Below are positions 42,705 through 50,962 of a DNA stretch of 64,000 bases, piece by piece (within the stretch, counting starts at the first letter, position 1; every line of letters starts with the position of its first letter). The DNA lies in assembly GCA_964601325.1 (NCBI GenBank), contig CAZRNA010000003.1, positions 1 to 64,000 on the forward strand, written 5' to 3'. Below the pieces are notes generated by a model, which saw nothing but the letters and a program-made list of their open reading frames with translations, had not been told where the DNA came from and did no database searches. This stretch comes from CAVPLU01 sp964601325. GTDB taxonomy: Archaea > Thermoproteota > Bathyarchaeia > 40CM-2-53-6. The translations under genes and the position numbers were made by a program.

Positions 42705-44378
42705 GTGGGCAGCACGAGTAGTCCAGAAGCGAATCCAAACGCGGTGAAATGGTGGGGTTGGGGTCTCGAGTCGAAAACTTATCCGCTCGATGACAAACCG
42801 CAATTCTGGCCCTATCTTCTCGAAACTCTGAAGCTCGCGAAACTGAGGGAATGTTCACGCGTTACGATCGAGGAAGTCAGACTTCCACCATGTCGACTTA
42901 ATGACAGGGCTTTGGCGAGGCTGAAACAGGCCGTCGGCGCAGACGTTTCATCAGAGAAGTATGACCGGCTTACGCACAGCCTCGGGAGATCGTACCTCGA
43001 CCTCGTCAATCTGCGTCGGGGTCTGATCCGAAATCCGCCCGACGCTGTAGTCTATCCAAAAGATGAACGCGATGTAGCGAAGCTGCTTAGCTTTGCTCGT
43101 GCAAACCGAATCTCAATCGTCCCATTTGCAGGCGGAAGCAGTGTCGTCGGGGGAGTCGAACCGATCAAGCTGAGAGGAAGGAAGGGTGCGGTCACCGTTG
43201 ATTTGCGACGGATGAAGAGTGTGCTTGATGTGGACGCGTTTTCGCTCACCGCGACCGTCGAAGTAGGCATATCTGGACCTGAGTTGGAGGATGAACTGAA
43301 CAAGAGGGGCTTCACGCTAGGTCATTTTCCTCAATCATTCCAGTTCTCTGTGCTAGGCGGATGGATAGCGACCCGATCCGCGGGGCAAGTGTCAACGAAA
43401 TACGGCAAGATCGAAGACATGGTTGAGAGCCTCACGCTTGTCTCGCCCACTGGTAAGTTGGACACCAAAGCTGTTCCCGCGTCCGCGTCTGGTCCACAAC
43501 TCAAGCAAGTCCTGATCGGGTCAGAAGGTACTCTGGGCGTCATTACGAAAACAAAGCTGCGCATTCACCGTTTTCCTGCGGTTAGGCGATATGAGGGCCT
43601 GATGTTCAAATCATTCCGAGACGGCATCAACGCAATTCGAGAGACGATGCAAAGCGGATTGATTCCTGCAATGATGCGTCTCTCAGATCCTGACGAGACG
43701 ACAGTCTCACTCATGCTCTCATCCCAAAGCGCCACGACGAAGCTGGGATTATGGATGCTTGAACGAATGGGGTATGTTCCGTCTCGGGAGTGTGTAATGA
43801 TTCTCGGAGTTGAGGGAGAGCCGACAGCCGTCAAGGCTGAGCGACAAGTCGCGGTCAGGGCGTGCAAGCGGAACGGAGCTTTCGCAATTGGCAAAGGCGT
43901 TGGTGCCACCTGGCTGAATGAGAGGTTCGAGTTGCCGTATTTGCGGGACGTTCTCTTGGACCACTGCATCTTGGTTGACACCCTTGAAACTGCGACGACT
44001 TGGGATAAGCTCGAAGCACTGCATGGAGCCATGAAGAAATCGATCGAGGAGGCCATTGCGGAAATGGGCGTAGCCGGGCTCGCATTTGCTCACGTCTCAC
44101 ATGCGTATCCGGACGGTGCCTCGATATACTACACGCTCGTGGCGCCGCAGGTCAACGGGAAGGAGGTGCAGCAATGGTTGAGAATCAAGAAGGCGGCAAC
44201 AGACTGCATCATGCAGAACGGAGGCACGCTCAGCCACCACCATGGTATCGGAAAGGATCACGCTCCGTGGATCAAACAGGAGCTCGGCGAGAATGGGCTC
44301 GCTCTCCTAGGAGCCATGAAGAAGCAGCTTGACCCCGAAGGAATAATGAACCCGGGCAAGCTACTAGTATCCTCCTGA
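42705..44378 (+). CDS. FAD-linked oxidase, alkyldihydroxyacetonephosphate synthase (AGPS)-like
   Basis: A ~557-residue VAO/PCMH-type flavoenzyme. It opens with the family's KWWGWG motif, then has the FAD-binding region VPFAGGSSVVGGVEP, YGKIEDMVESLTLVSP and GSEGTLGVITK, and ends with LSHHHGIGKDHAPW and MNPGKLL. These are hallmarks of AGPS and AGPS-like oxidases. In eukaryotes AGPS makes ether lipids by swapping an acyl for an alkyl chain on DHAP; archaeal homologues may instead oxidise hydroxy-acids. GTG 42705 is preferred; the frame is open from 42618 but without family similarity. The next gene encodes a lipid kinase. Confidence 0.85.
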   Translation: MGSTSSPEANPNAVKWWGWGLESKTYPLDDKPQFWPYLLETLKLAKLRECSRVTIEEVRLPPCRLNDRALARLKQAVGADVSSEKYDRLTHSLGRSYLDLVNLRRGLIRNPPDAVVYPKDERDVAKLLSFARANRISIVPFAGGSSVVGGVEPIKLRGRKGAVTVDLRRMKSVLDVDAFSLTATVEVGISGPELEDELNKRGFTLGHFPQSFQFSVLGGWIATRSAGQVSTKYGKIEDMVESLTLVSPTGKLDTKAVPASASGPQLKQVLIGSEGTLGVITKTKLRIHRFPAVRRYEGLMFKSFRDGINAIRETMQSGLIPAMMRLSDPDETTVSLMLSSQSATTKLGLWMLERMGYVPSRECVMILGVEGEPTAVKAERQVAVRACKRNGAFAIGKGVGATWLNERFELPYLRDVLLDHCILVDTLETATTWDKLEALHGAMKKSIEEAIAEMGVAGLAFAHVSHAYPDGASIYYTLVAPQVNGKEVQQWLRIKKAATDCIMQNGGTLSHHHGIGKDHAPWIKQELGENGLALLGAMKKQLDPEGIMNPGKLLVSS

Positions 44379-44398
44379 AAGAATGTAGGTGTCAAGCC

Positions 44399-45337
44399 AT
44401 GTCGAATTATCCAGCTCGCAAGAGCGTACTCATCGTGAACCCAAGATCAGCTAGCGGGACAACAGGAAGGAACTGGGCGAGAATCAATCAGGAGATCAGG
44501 CGCGGACTCAAGACCGATCTTGATGTCAGATTCACCGAACGACGAGGTCACGCGACCACGCTAGCGAGTGAAGCGATCAAGGAAGGTTACGATCGCGTGG
44601 TGGCGGTCGGAGGAGACGGAACAATCAACGAAGTCATGAATGGCTTCTTCGAGAAAGGGAAACTCATCAACCCGAACGCCGCACTAGCAGTGATGTCGAT
44701 CGGAACCGGCAGCGACTTCGTGAAGACACTCGAATTTCCGACAACGCCGTTTGAGGCCGCGGAAAGGATACGACTAGGGAAAGCTTGGGCAATCGACTTG
44801 GGAAAATGCGCCTTCACGGGTCTCGACGGCGAGCAACAATCAAGGCTCTTCATCAATATTGCAGACTTCGGTTCAGGCGGAGCGATCGTCGACAAAGTCA
44901 ACCGGACATCCAAGGTCTTCGGAGGGCAGATCTCATTCCTGTGGGGAATACTAACCACACTACCCACATACAAGAACAAGTTGACGAAGTATCGAGTCGA
45001 CGATGGTCCAGAAGAGGAGAAAGTCCTCAACACGTTCATAGTCGCGAATGGCCGATACTACGGTGGGGGTCTCAAACCTGCCCCCAACGCGCAGCTAGAT
45101 GACGGACTCCTTGACATCGTGTCGATAGGAGACGTAGGCTTCCTTGAAGCGATCTCCAGCCTAGGAAAGTTCAGGAAGGGGACCTACTTGGAAACCCCGA
45201 AAGTCACGTTCTCCAAGGGGAAGACCGTTGTTGCAAGCTCAGAGGAAACTCAGCTTGTCGAGATGGAGGGCGAAGTTGTCGGTCGCCTTCCTGCACGGTT
45301 CGAGATGCTCCCGAAGGCGATGAAGATCATCGTCTAG
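44399..45337 (+). CDS. Diacylglycerol kinase family lipid kinase
   Basis: A 312-residue DAGK-catalytic-domain protein (YegS/DgkB type). NPRSASGTTGR near residue 14 and GGDGTINEV at 71–79 form the ATP site; SIGTGSDF near 101 and the C-terminal DDGLLDIVSIG strand are also typical. It likely phosphorylates a lipid or a sphingosine-like alcohol. It starts 21 bases after the AGPS-like gene, in the same direction, so both are probably in one lipid-related operon. Confidence 0.88.
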   Translation: MSNYPARKSVLIVNPRSASGTTGRNWARINQEIRRGLKTDLDVRFTERRGHATTLASEAIKEGYDRVVAVGGDGTINEVMNGFFEKGKLINPNAALAVMSIGTGSDFVKTLEFPTTPFEAAERIRLGKAWAIDLGKCAFTGLDGEQQSRLFINIADFGSGGAIVDKVNRTSKVFGGQISFLWGILTTLPTYKNKLTKYRVDDGPEEEKVLNTFIVANGRYYGGGLKPAPNAQLDDGLLDIVSIGDVGFLEAISSLGKFRKGTYLETPKVTFSKGKTVVASSEETQLVEMEGEVVGRLPARFEMLPKAMKIIV

Positions 45338-45389
45338 CGCTAAGCTCGACAACTATCTTGGCTAATGCGCTCAGTTTAGGCCGAGCTTT

Positions 45390-46128
45390 CTACACGATTG
45401 GCGGGCCGACTTTGAAGTGCTCCGCCTTCTTCAGGAGTTCCTGTGGAGCGTTGTACGATCCGATGTAGTGTGCGAATTTCTTCTTGATGAAATTGTCCCA
45501 TAGGTCCCGGTCTAGGTAGAAGACTCTGGCTCCTCCAAGTTCAGTTTGGAACTCAGGATAGGCCTTCGATTTGTGGGCCCATTGTAGCCCGATAACCCGG
45601 AGCCCATTGTAGCTTTCGAAGCAGGCTTCCCACATGTCTGCGCCAAGATAATCGAACGCATACTCAGCTTTCGCATAATAGAGGGCTGGTCCTGCATCGG
45701 CACCTCTCATGAAGCTCATTGTGTGGAGGCTGTAGGCGACTTTCTCGTTGAACATTCGTGCGTTGGCTAAGCCCGCCAACTGTCCATCGATCATGCCAAC
45801 GAGCGTATAGGCGTCCTTGATTCTATGGACCTTCTGGGCAAGGACCTCGCCGTATGTTCGAACTCCCACTATGTCGTAGAAGTCCTTCGATGAACATGTA
45901 CGGTTTGATGGCTTCCAGCAGCTGATCGAACTCATCCTCTCTGAGGGATCTGACTACCATCTGTTGGCCGCCTCTCAGAGTGACAACTTTGGGCTTCCAC
46001 GGCTTCTCCTTCATAATTTGCATTTCGGGAACGCCGCATCTGAGAATTGGCTCCATGTCTTCGACCTTGAGCTTGTGCTCCGGGTAGGCCACTATCTCGG
46101 GCGGCGGATAGTAGGTTGAACTCATCAT
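45390..46128 (-). pseudogene. GNAT-like protein, broken by a frameshift
   Basis: Two overlapping frames together encode a homologue of the intact protein at 56095–56760. The N-terminal part (MMSSTYYPPP… to EAIKPYMF) reads in one frame and the C-terminal part (SKDFYDIV… to the end) in another; the switch is near 45893, where TTCATCGAAGGAC would read on in the homologue's frame if one base were removed or two added. The C-terminal part has acetyltransferase-like landmarks (LVGMIDGQLAG, GARVFYLDRD). It is a pseudogene, or an assembly error in a live gene. Confidence 0.7.
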
Positions 46129-46247
46129 GAATACCTCGTCTCTGTCATTCGGGCTATCCTGGTATTGATAAGCGATTCTCCCAAGCCGCACCTGTTCTCG
46201 AAACCGCTGACCCAGAACTGATACTCAGTAAGTGCTCTCTGTAGATA

Positions 46248-47174
46248 CTATGCCAAGTCATGCAGACCGAGCGCGTCAGCGATGATTTCGGTCTCTTCTT
46301 TCTTGAGGGCGATATCCCGTATCAGGCTCAAAGCTAGAATTGCTCCTACTGCGATGTCGATCCCGGATGTGTGTCCTCTGGGCAGGAGTGTCTCTAGGGC
46401 GACTACTAGCGAATCTTGATCTCCGTTGGCGGCAGAGTCGATTAGGCGATGCAATTGCTCATCTAGGATCAGATGCTGCATGTAGTCCAGCAGCTTTGCG
46501 CTAATCCAACTCGTCTTCTCTTCGAGCAGTCTTGAGTCCATGAGAATTGGCGGGCGATCGATCGCTCTCACAAATGAATTGTATGTGGCGAGGAATCCGC
46601 CCAGCGCGTCGTCACCGGATGGAGTGAATCCCGATCCCGCGCCGACAATTTTCAGGGCGGCATCGCGAAACGGTCTTTCTGTTCCGGGGCGTCGCAGAGG
46701 CATGGCTCCATCAGAAACGAACTCCACAATCCCAGAGTGAGCTAGGGCGTGAGGATCCAGCACACTCTGACCCGTATCTACGATCCCAAGGACGAACGAA
46801 ATGATGCGCAACGACGCGCCGATTCTCGTGAACCCGGGACTGAGTTTACTAACTGGCTGTACCCGGTCTTCGTAGAGAGATGCGGTGCTGAGTTCGATGA
46901 TGGTGTCTATTCCTATGTGTATCTCTTTTCCTTGCATACTGAGAGGTTCCAGTGGCTTGACCAGGTGTTCCAAGTCAGGTGTCGCATCGAGGTTGATGGT
47001 AATGGGAGATCTTAGCGGACGATTTGTGAAGAACATGAGTTCATTTTTGCTGGTCTTCGCGTAGAACGAATTCGAGAAGGTGTTCACTACTTGTCCGGCG
47101 ACTGTAGTATTCCCAGTCGAGAGCGCCCTGAGCGCGAGTGAGCCTATGCACTTGGCTCGCAGGGTAACTGGCAA
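46248..47174 (-). CDS. allH: Oxamate carbamoyltransferase subunit AllH (DUF2877)
   Basis: A 308-residue DUF2877 protein. The signature GAGSGFTPSGDDALGG near residues 178–193 and a C-terminal LLPRGHTSGIDIAVGA motif are clear. DUF2877 proteins are the AllH subunit of the oxamate carbamoyltransferase complex, which moves carbamoyl phosphate chemistry between oxalurate and oxamate at the end of anaerobic allantoin breakdown. The gene is 9 bases after the end of AllG and its partners AllG and AllF lie beside it. The assignment rests on the whole trio being present. Confidence 0.85.
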   Translation of the reverse strand: MPVTLRAKCIGSLALRALSTGNTTVAGQVVNTFSNSFYAKTSKNELMFFTNRPLRSPITINLDATPDLEHLVKPLEPLSMQGKEIHIGIDTIIELSTASLYEDRVQPVSKLSPGFTRIGASLRIISFVLGIVDTGQSVLDPHALAHSGIVEFVSDGAMPLRRPGTERPFRDAALKIVGAGSGFTPSGDDALGGFLATYNSFVRAIDRPPILMDSRLLEEKTSWISAKLLDYMQHLILDEQLHRLIDSAANGDQDSLVVALETLLPRGHTSGIDIAVGAILALSLIRDIALKKEETEIIADALGLHDLA

Positions 47175-47183
47175 GCCTCGTCC

Positions 47184-48467
47184 TTAGATGCCGTACTTCT
47201 GCGCGTATGATTTGAGTGCTTGCTTGAACATATCCAGCGGGAAGGAGACCATTCCAGCGCCGACTTGTCCGATTCCAGCTTCTTTGTGAGCTATCCCTGT
47301 ATTGATTGTCGGTGTGATTCCAGTCCTGACCACTTTGCGCAGGTCAACTCCGGTCGGTGTGCCTTGAAAGTCAAGGAACGGGATGATGAAGTACTTGTGT
47401 TTCGTGCATGTGATCTCGTACATTTTCTGTGTGTTCTCGACCGCATAGGCAACGGATCCACCGACCCATGATACGATTCCCGGTGCCGCAGCCATAGCAA
47501 ATCCTCCATAGCCTGCGGTTTCAGTGATCGCGCTGTCTCCCAAGTCCGGGTTTGCGTCCTTCTCGCTGTAGCCTGGGAACCAGACGCCTTTTGGCACGGG
47601 AGCTGGGGCTGTGAACCATTCGTTGCCGAGCCCGCTCACCCAGATTCCTGCGTCTGTTCCGTTCCTGGTAAGCACAGTCACGACCGTGCTGTACTTGATT
47701 CTGTGTGCGGCCAAGCTCATCGCCTTGCCGGCCGCCATTCCCAGATTGAGTAGTGTGAAATTGTTTTGAGCCATGAAGTTGAACGAGTCGATCAGTGTCT
47801 TCTTGTCGAGTCCGGTCTGCATCATGTAGGGGACGATCTCTCGGAGGAAGAGTGGGGTCGCAGCGTTGTAGCGGTTGTGGCAGTCATCACCCATCGTCAG
47901 CGCTTGGATGATGATTGGTTTCATTGCTACGCCGTCTTTCTCTTTCTTGATCTCTTTGATCGTTGCCTCAAGTGTCGTGGCGAGCGTGTCGCGCATCCAA
48001 GTTAGCCTTTGAATGACTTCGCTTGAGTGGGCTCCGTATCTGAGGACCTTTCCGATCCCCTCATTCAGGTTCGAGTACGTGTCGTTGCCGTACTTGCGGT
48101 CGTGCACGACATAGACGGGCATATTGGGCGAGACGATCCCCGCCATGGGTCCGGCGGAATTGTGATGATGATTCGGAACGAAAGTGATCTGGCCGGACTT
48201 CGCCAGTTTTTCCGCCTCGGATCCGTCACGTGCCCATCCCTCGTAGACTGCGGCTCCCATTACGGCCCCTTTCATCGGGCCAGCCATACGCTCCCACTCG
48301 ATGGGCGATCCCGCGTGCAGGAGCATCTTCTCTTTCATGCCGGGAATGACTTTTCGAGCGAGCCCCATGTCCACCCAGACAGGGTCCGACTCCATCATTC
48401 TTTCAACGGCTTGCTGGTTGGCTTTGTCAATCTCGTCCTTGATTTGACCAGGATTCCGCGAAGTCAC
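47184..48467 (-). CDS. allG: Oxamate carbamoyltransferase subunit AllG (DUF1116)
   Basis: A ~427-residue DUF1116 protein. It begins with the family's IDKANQQAVERMMESDPVWV, then IPGMKEKMLLHAGSPI, WERM, and later MGDDCHNRYNAAT and GSVAYAVENTQK. DUF1116 is AllG of the oxamate carbamoyltransferase complex. GTG 48467 is the likely start: the frame is open for 45 codons further but without similarity, and that part would overlap the divergent FdrA gene. A TATA-like box lies about 37 nt upstream. AllH follows in the same operon; AllF/FdrA is divergent. Confidence 0.85.
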   Translation of the reverse strand: MTSRNPGQIKDEIDKANQQAVERMMESDPVWVDMGLARKVIPGMKEKMLLHAGSPIEWERMAGPMKGAVMGAAVYEGWARDGSEAEKLAKSGQITFVPNHHHNSAGPMAGIVSPNMPVYVVHDRKYGNDTYSNLNEGIGKVLRYGAHSSEVIQRLTWMRDTLATTLEATIKEIKKEKDGVAMKPIIIQALTMGDDCHNRYNAATPLFLREIVPYMMQTGLDKKTLIDSFNFMAQNNFTLLNLGMAAGKAMSLAAHRIKYSTVVTVLTRNGTDAGIWVSGLGNEWFTAPAPVPKGVWFPGYSEKDANPDLGDSAITETAGYGGFAMAAAPGIVSWVGGSVAYAVENTQKMYEITCTKHKYFIIPFLDFQGTPTGVDLRKVVRTGITPTINTGIAHKEAGIGQVGAGMVSFPLDMFKQALKSYAQKYGI

Positions 48468-48500
48468 GAAGTTTCGCCTGCTCGTTGAACCTTGACAAGA

Positions 48501-48508
48501 GTATAAGA
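48501..48508 (-). promoter_or_regulatory. TATA-like box for allG
   Basis: Minus-strand TCTTATAC about 37 nt before GTG 48467, giving a predicted leader of roughly 12 nt. It lies in the divergent space shared with the fdrA/allF start. Confidence 0.4.
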
Positions 48509-48563
48509 GAATTCTGACAAGACTTAACTTGCGCACACCGTTAGTGAGCAACGGCGCACCGGA

Positions 48564-50183
48564 TTGAGCAAAGTAAGCAACATCGTGAAGAAGAACTTCC
48601 ACCGAGACTCAGTCCAACTTCTTCACCTCTCGGAAGAGGCGAAGAAGATTGACGGCATCAAGGACGCAGCGGTCGTCATGGGCACGACGACCAACAAGGA
48701 GATCCTACAGAAACTCAACCTTCTCACGGACGAGGGCAGAGCGGCCTCAGAAAGCGACATGATACTCGCCGTAATGGCCGACTCCCAATCTGCAATAGAC
48801 GAAGGCATGAAACAGATTGAAGAAATGGTTCTCAAGCCGCCCGCGGCGAAGGGGCGCTCCTTCTACAGCGTCGACGCGGCCCTGCAAGCGGTCCCCGACG
48901 CGAATCTTGCCATCGTTTCGATTCCGGGAGAACATGCAAGGGAAATCGTCCTGAAGCTGCTCGACAAGGGGTTGAGCGTGCATCTGTTCAGCGATCACGT
49001 TCCGCCGGAACATGAGCTTGAGCTGAAGCAGTACGCGCGAGACCGAGGCCTGCTCGTTATGGGCCCTGGAGCCGGGACTTCAATCATCGGCGGCAAGGCG
49101 ATCGCGTTTGCCAACGTTGTGAAGAAAGGAAAGATAGGCGTCGTGGCGGCTGCGGGGACTGGGCTGCAAGAGGTCACGGTCCTCTTGAGTGAGGCAGGGC
49201 TGGGAGTTTCCGAAGCACTGGGCACTGGCGGGGGAGATGTAAAGGCAAAGATTGGTGGAATAACAACACTCCAATCAATAGACGCGCTTGAGCGGGACCC
49301 TGCGACAAGCACAGTACTTGTGGTTTCGAAACCACCTGACGCTGATGTGAAGAAGAGGATACTCGATCATCTGGCTAGCAATACCAAGAAGCAGTATGTG
49401 ACGTGCTTCGTAGGTCCCGAAAGCTACGTCGTCCCGGCAAACGCTCGTGCGCGTATCAAAGCTACGAAGACGTTGCACGCGGCTGTTATGGAAACTATCC
49501 GGGCGACTGAGCCTAGTCGTCATACCGAGATCAGCAAACATTTCTCGATGTCTCAAAACGAGCTTCTGGATCTCGTCAGCAAGATCTCCAAAGGGCTGAG
49601 TGAGAAACAGAAGTATGTCAGAGGACTCTACACGGGTGGCACGTTTGCCTACGAGACACTTGTGATACTTGGACGTATGATCGGCGATGTATACTCCAAC
49701 GCCCCATTGGATCACAAGCTGGAGCTCGCCGACTCCTACCGTAGCACGAAGGATTCGATCGTCGACTTGGGCGAGGAGGAATTCACGGTTGGCAGAGCGC
49801 ATCCAATGATAGACCCGGCGATCCGCAAGATGAGACTAGTCGACGAAGCAAAGGATCCGGAAGTCGCGGTAATCATCATGGACTTCATGCTCGGCTACGG
49901 TTCCCACTCTGACCCTGCTGGAGCCATGCTCAGCGCAGTCTCAGAAGCAAAGAAGATTGCAGAGAAGGACGGCAGAGCGCTGCCAATACTCGCGCACGTC
50001 TGCGGCACCGAGCAGGATCCGCAGCCTCTCTCAGAACAGGTCGCAAAACTGTGCAATGCTGGAATCGAGGTGTTCCCAACGAACGCACTCATGGCGATTG
50101 CGAGTGCACTGATATCAAGAAAAGGAAAGATTAGTGATTCAACAATGGAAGATGTGTACGGAACTTACCTCACAGGTTTCTAG
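48564..50183 (+). CDS. allF: FdrA/AllF-like oxamate carbamoyltransferase large subunit
   Basis: A 539-residue FdrA-family protein with the succinyl-CoA-synthetase-like fold. Seen: MGTTTNKEILQKL near the start, VMGPGAGTSIIGGKAIAFAN and GVVAAAGTGLQEVTVLL (nucleotide/CoA-type loops), VSKPP, RGLYTGGTFAYE, a GRAHPMIDP motif and FMLGYGSHSDPAG. The order and motifs follow E. coli FdrA (AllF). The usual ~50-residue C-terminal domain is missing before the TAG stop; it is found in the very next codons, in frame, as a separate short gene (50193–50372). TTG 48564 or GTG 48585 is the start. Confidence 0.88.
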   Translation: MSKVSNIVKKNFHRDSVQLLHLSEEAKKIDGIKDAAVVMGTTTNKEILQKLNLLTDEGRAASESDMILAVMADSQSAIDEGMKQIEEMVLKPPAAKGRSFYSVDAALQAVPDANLAIVSIPGEHAREIVLKLLDKGLSVHLFSDHVPPEHELELKQYARDRGLLVMGPGAGTSIIGGKAIAFANVVKKGKIGVVAAAGTGLQEVTVLLSEAGLGVSEALGTGGGDVKAKIGGITTLQSIDALERDPATSTVLVVSKPPDADVKKRILDHLASNTKKQYVTCFVGPESYVVPANARARIKATKTLHAAVMETIRATEPSRHTEISKHFSMSQNELLDLVSKISKGLSEKQKYVRGLYTGGTFAYETLVILGRMIGDVYSNAPLDHKLELADSYRSTKDSIVDLGEEEFTVGRAHPMIDPAIRKMRLVDEAKDPEVAVIIMDFMLGYGSHSDPAGAMLSAVSEAKKIAEKDGRALPILAHVCGTEQDPQPLSEQVAKLCNAGIEVFPTNALMAIASALISRKGKISDSTMEDVYGTYLTGF

Positions 50184-50192
50184 TTGGAGGGA

Positions 50193-50372
50193 ATGGACTT
50201 GGTCGACAATATTCTCAGGCTCTTCTCTTCGGAGCTCAAAGTCATCAACATTGGGCTTGAACTATTCAATGACGCTTTGAAGGCTCAAGGCGTCAACTCT
50301 GTTCAGGTCTCATGGCAGCCGGCTCCGAAGCTCGAGAAAGAGTATGAGGACATACTCTCTAAGATACTCTAA
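50193..50372 (+). CDS. FdrA C-terminal domain as a separate small protein
   Basis: A ~59-residue protein whose sequence (FSSELKVINIGLELFNDALKAQG, then VQVSWQPAP) matches the C-terminal domain of FdrA, which ends VINIGL…VVHYQWSPVAGG in E. coli. It is in the same frame as FdrA and separated from it only by a single TAG. GGAGGG at 50186–50191 would suit initiation at TTG 50199 (7-nt spacing) better than ATG 50193. So it is either a separately made subunit, coupled to FdrA translation, or part of FdrA reached by TAG readthrough. Confidence 0.75.
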   Translation: MDLVDNILRLFSSELKVINIGLELFNDALKAQGVNSVQVSWQPAPKLEKEYEDILSKIL

Positions 50373-50473
50373 ATCCCACTCGAGCATTTCGCCTGGCGGG
50401 GGAGCTTTGAGGTCAACTAGTATTTCGTATGCTCTTCAATGTCAAAAAAGCGTCATCGTTTGAGTGTAAAACT

Positions 50474-50482
50474 CCTATATAC
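50474..50482 (+). promoter_or_regulatory. Strong TATA box upstream of a 41-codon frame
   Basis: CCTATATAC, centred about 36 nt before ATG 50514. It predicts a transcript starting near 50503 with a leader of about 11 nt, in a short space with no larger gene. Confidence 0.55.
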
Positions 50483-50513
50483 CGACAAGCAGGCACTCAT
50501 GGACTGATTCGCC

Positions 50514-50639
50514 ATGTCCGATGAGAAACCGCAAATCAAGGTGAACGTGATCAATCCAACTCACGCGATGTTGGTTCGCTCCGAATCAGGCTTGTCTCGC
50601 AGACTCAAGAATCTCCTTCGCAGAGACACGGCTGTTTGA
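50514..50639 (+). CDS. Possible 41-residue protein
   Basis: A 41-codon frame right behind a good TATA box. The peptide is basic (KPQIKVNVINPTH near the start, then SRRLKNLLRRDTAV). It overlaps the 3' part of the MoaD-like frame on the other strand. No family recognised. It could be a small regulator, a fragment or a chance frame under a promoter that serves an RNA. Confidence 0.35.
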   Translation: MSDEKPQIKVNVINPTHAMLVRSESGLSRRLKNLLRRDTAV

Positions 50640-50866
50640 GCCGCGGACATTGCACAGCGAGTTACAACTCGTGAAGCCCTAGCCTCAGGGCTTCTACTAA
50701 TCGCCGCCTTTTCGCCTAGGAGCTGGCGGTCCTCACCGTCTTGTCCAAGTCTTCGCGTGAGCTCCTCTAGGAGGTCGCCAACATTCCTGGCTTTCTCAGG
50801 GATCTCTACCTCATCGGCCCCTGCGGCCATCCTTAGTCGGCCGTGCAGCTTGACAAGAATCGACAT
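50561..50866 (-). CDS. MoaD/ThiS-like beta-grasp protein with an abnormal C-terminus
   Basis: The first ~42 codons are a good MoaD/ThiS ubiquitin-like start: VKLHGRLRMAAGADEVEIPEKARNVGDLLEELTRRLG in outline. After that the sequence (residues 43–101) is Arg/Ser-rich and lacks the family's VLVNGRDI strand and its essential C-terminal Gly-Gly. So it is either a degraded MoaD gene or a beta-grasp domain joined to a new tail. A strong TATA box lies about 35 nt before ATG 50866, suggesting that it is still transcribed. The 3' half overlaps the plus-strand 41-codon frame and a hairpin. Confidence 0.5.
   Translation of the reverse strand: MSILVKLHGRLRMAAGADEVEIPEKARNVGDLLEELTRRLGQDGEDRQLLGEKAAISRSPEARASRVVTRCAMSAAQTAVSLRRRFLSLRDKPDSERTNIA
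50673..50694. terminator. 8-bp hairpin between convergent short genes
   Basis: GAAGCCCT-AGCCTC-AGGGCTTC, a perfect 8-bp inverted repeat 34 bases after the 41-codon frame and inside the abnormal tail of the MoaD-like frame. No T-run follows closely, so its terminator role is only a suggestion. Confidence 0.4.
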
Positions 50867-50897
50867 TGCGACCCTGCCATTGTTGGCTCACCGCTCA

Positions 50898-50904
50898 TAT
50901 ATAC
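50898..50904 (-). promoter_or_regulatory. TATA box for the MoaD-like gene
   Basis: Alternating TATATAT on the minus strand about 35 nt before ATG 50866, predicting a leader of about 10 nt. Confidence 0.6.
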
Positions 50905-50962
50905 TTCTCACAGCTGCGATTGCGAAGGCATATGTGCAGCTTGACAGAACGCCGGAGCGTGG

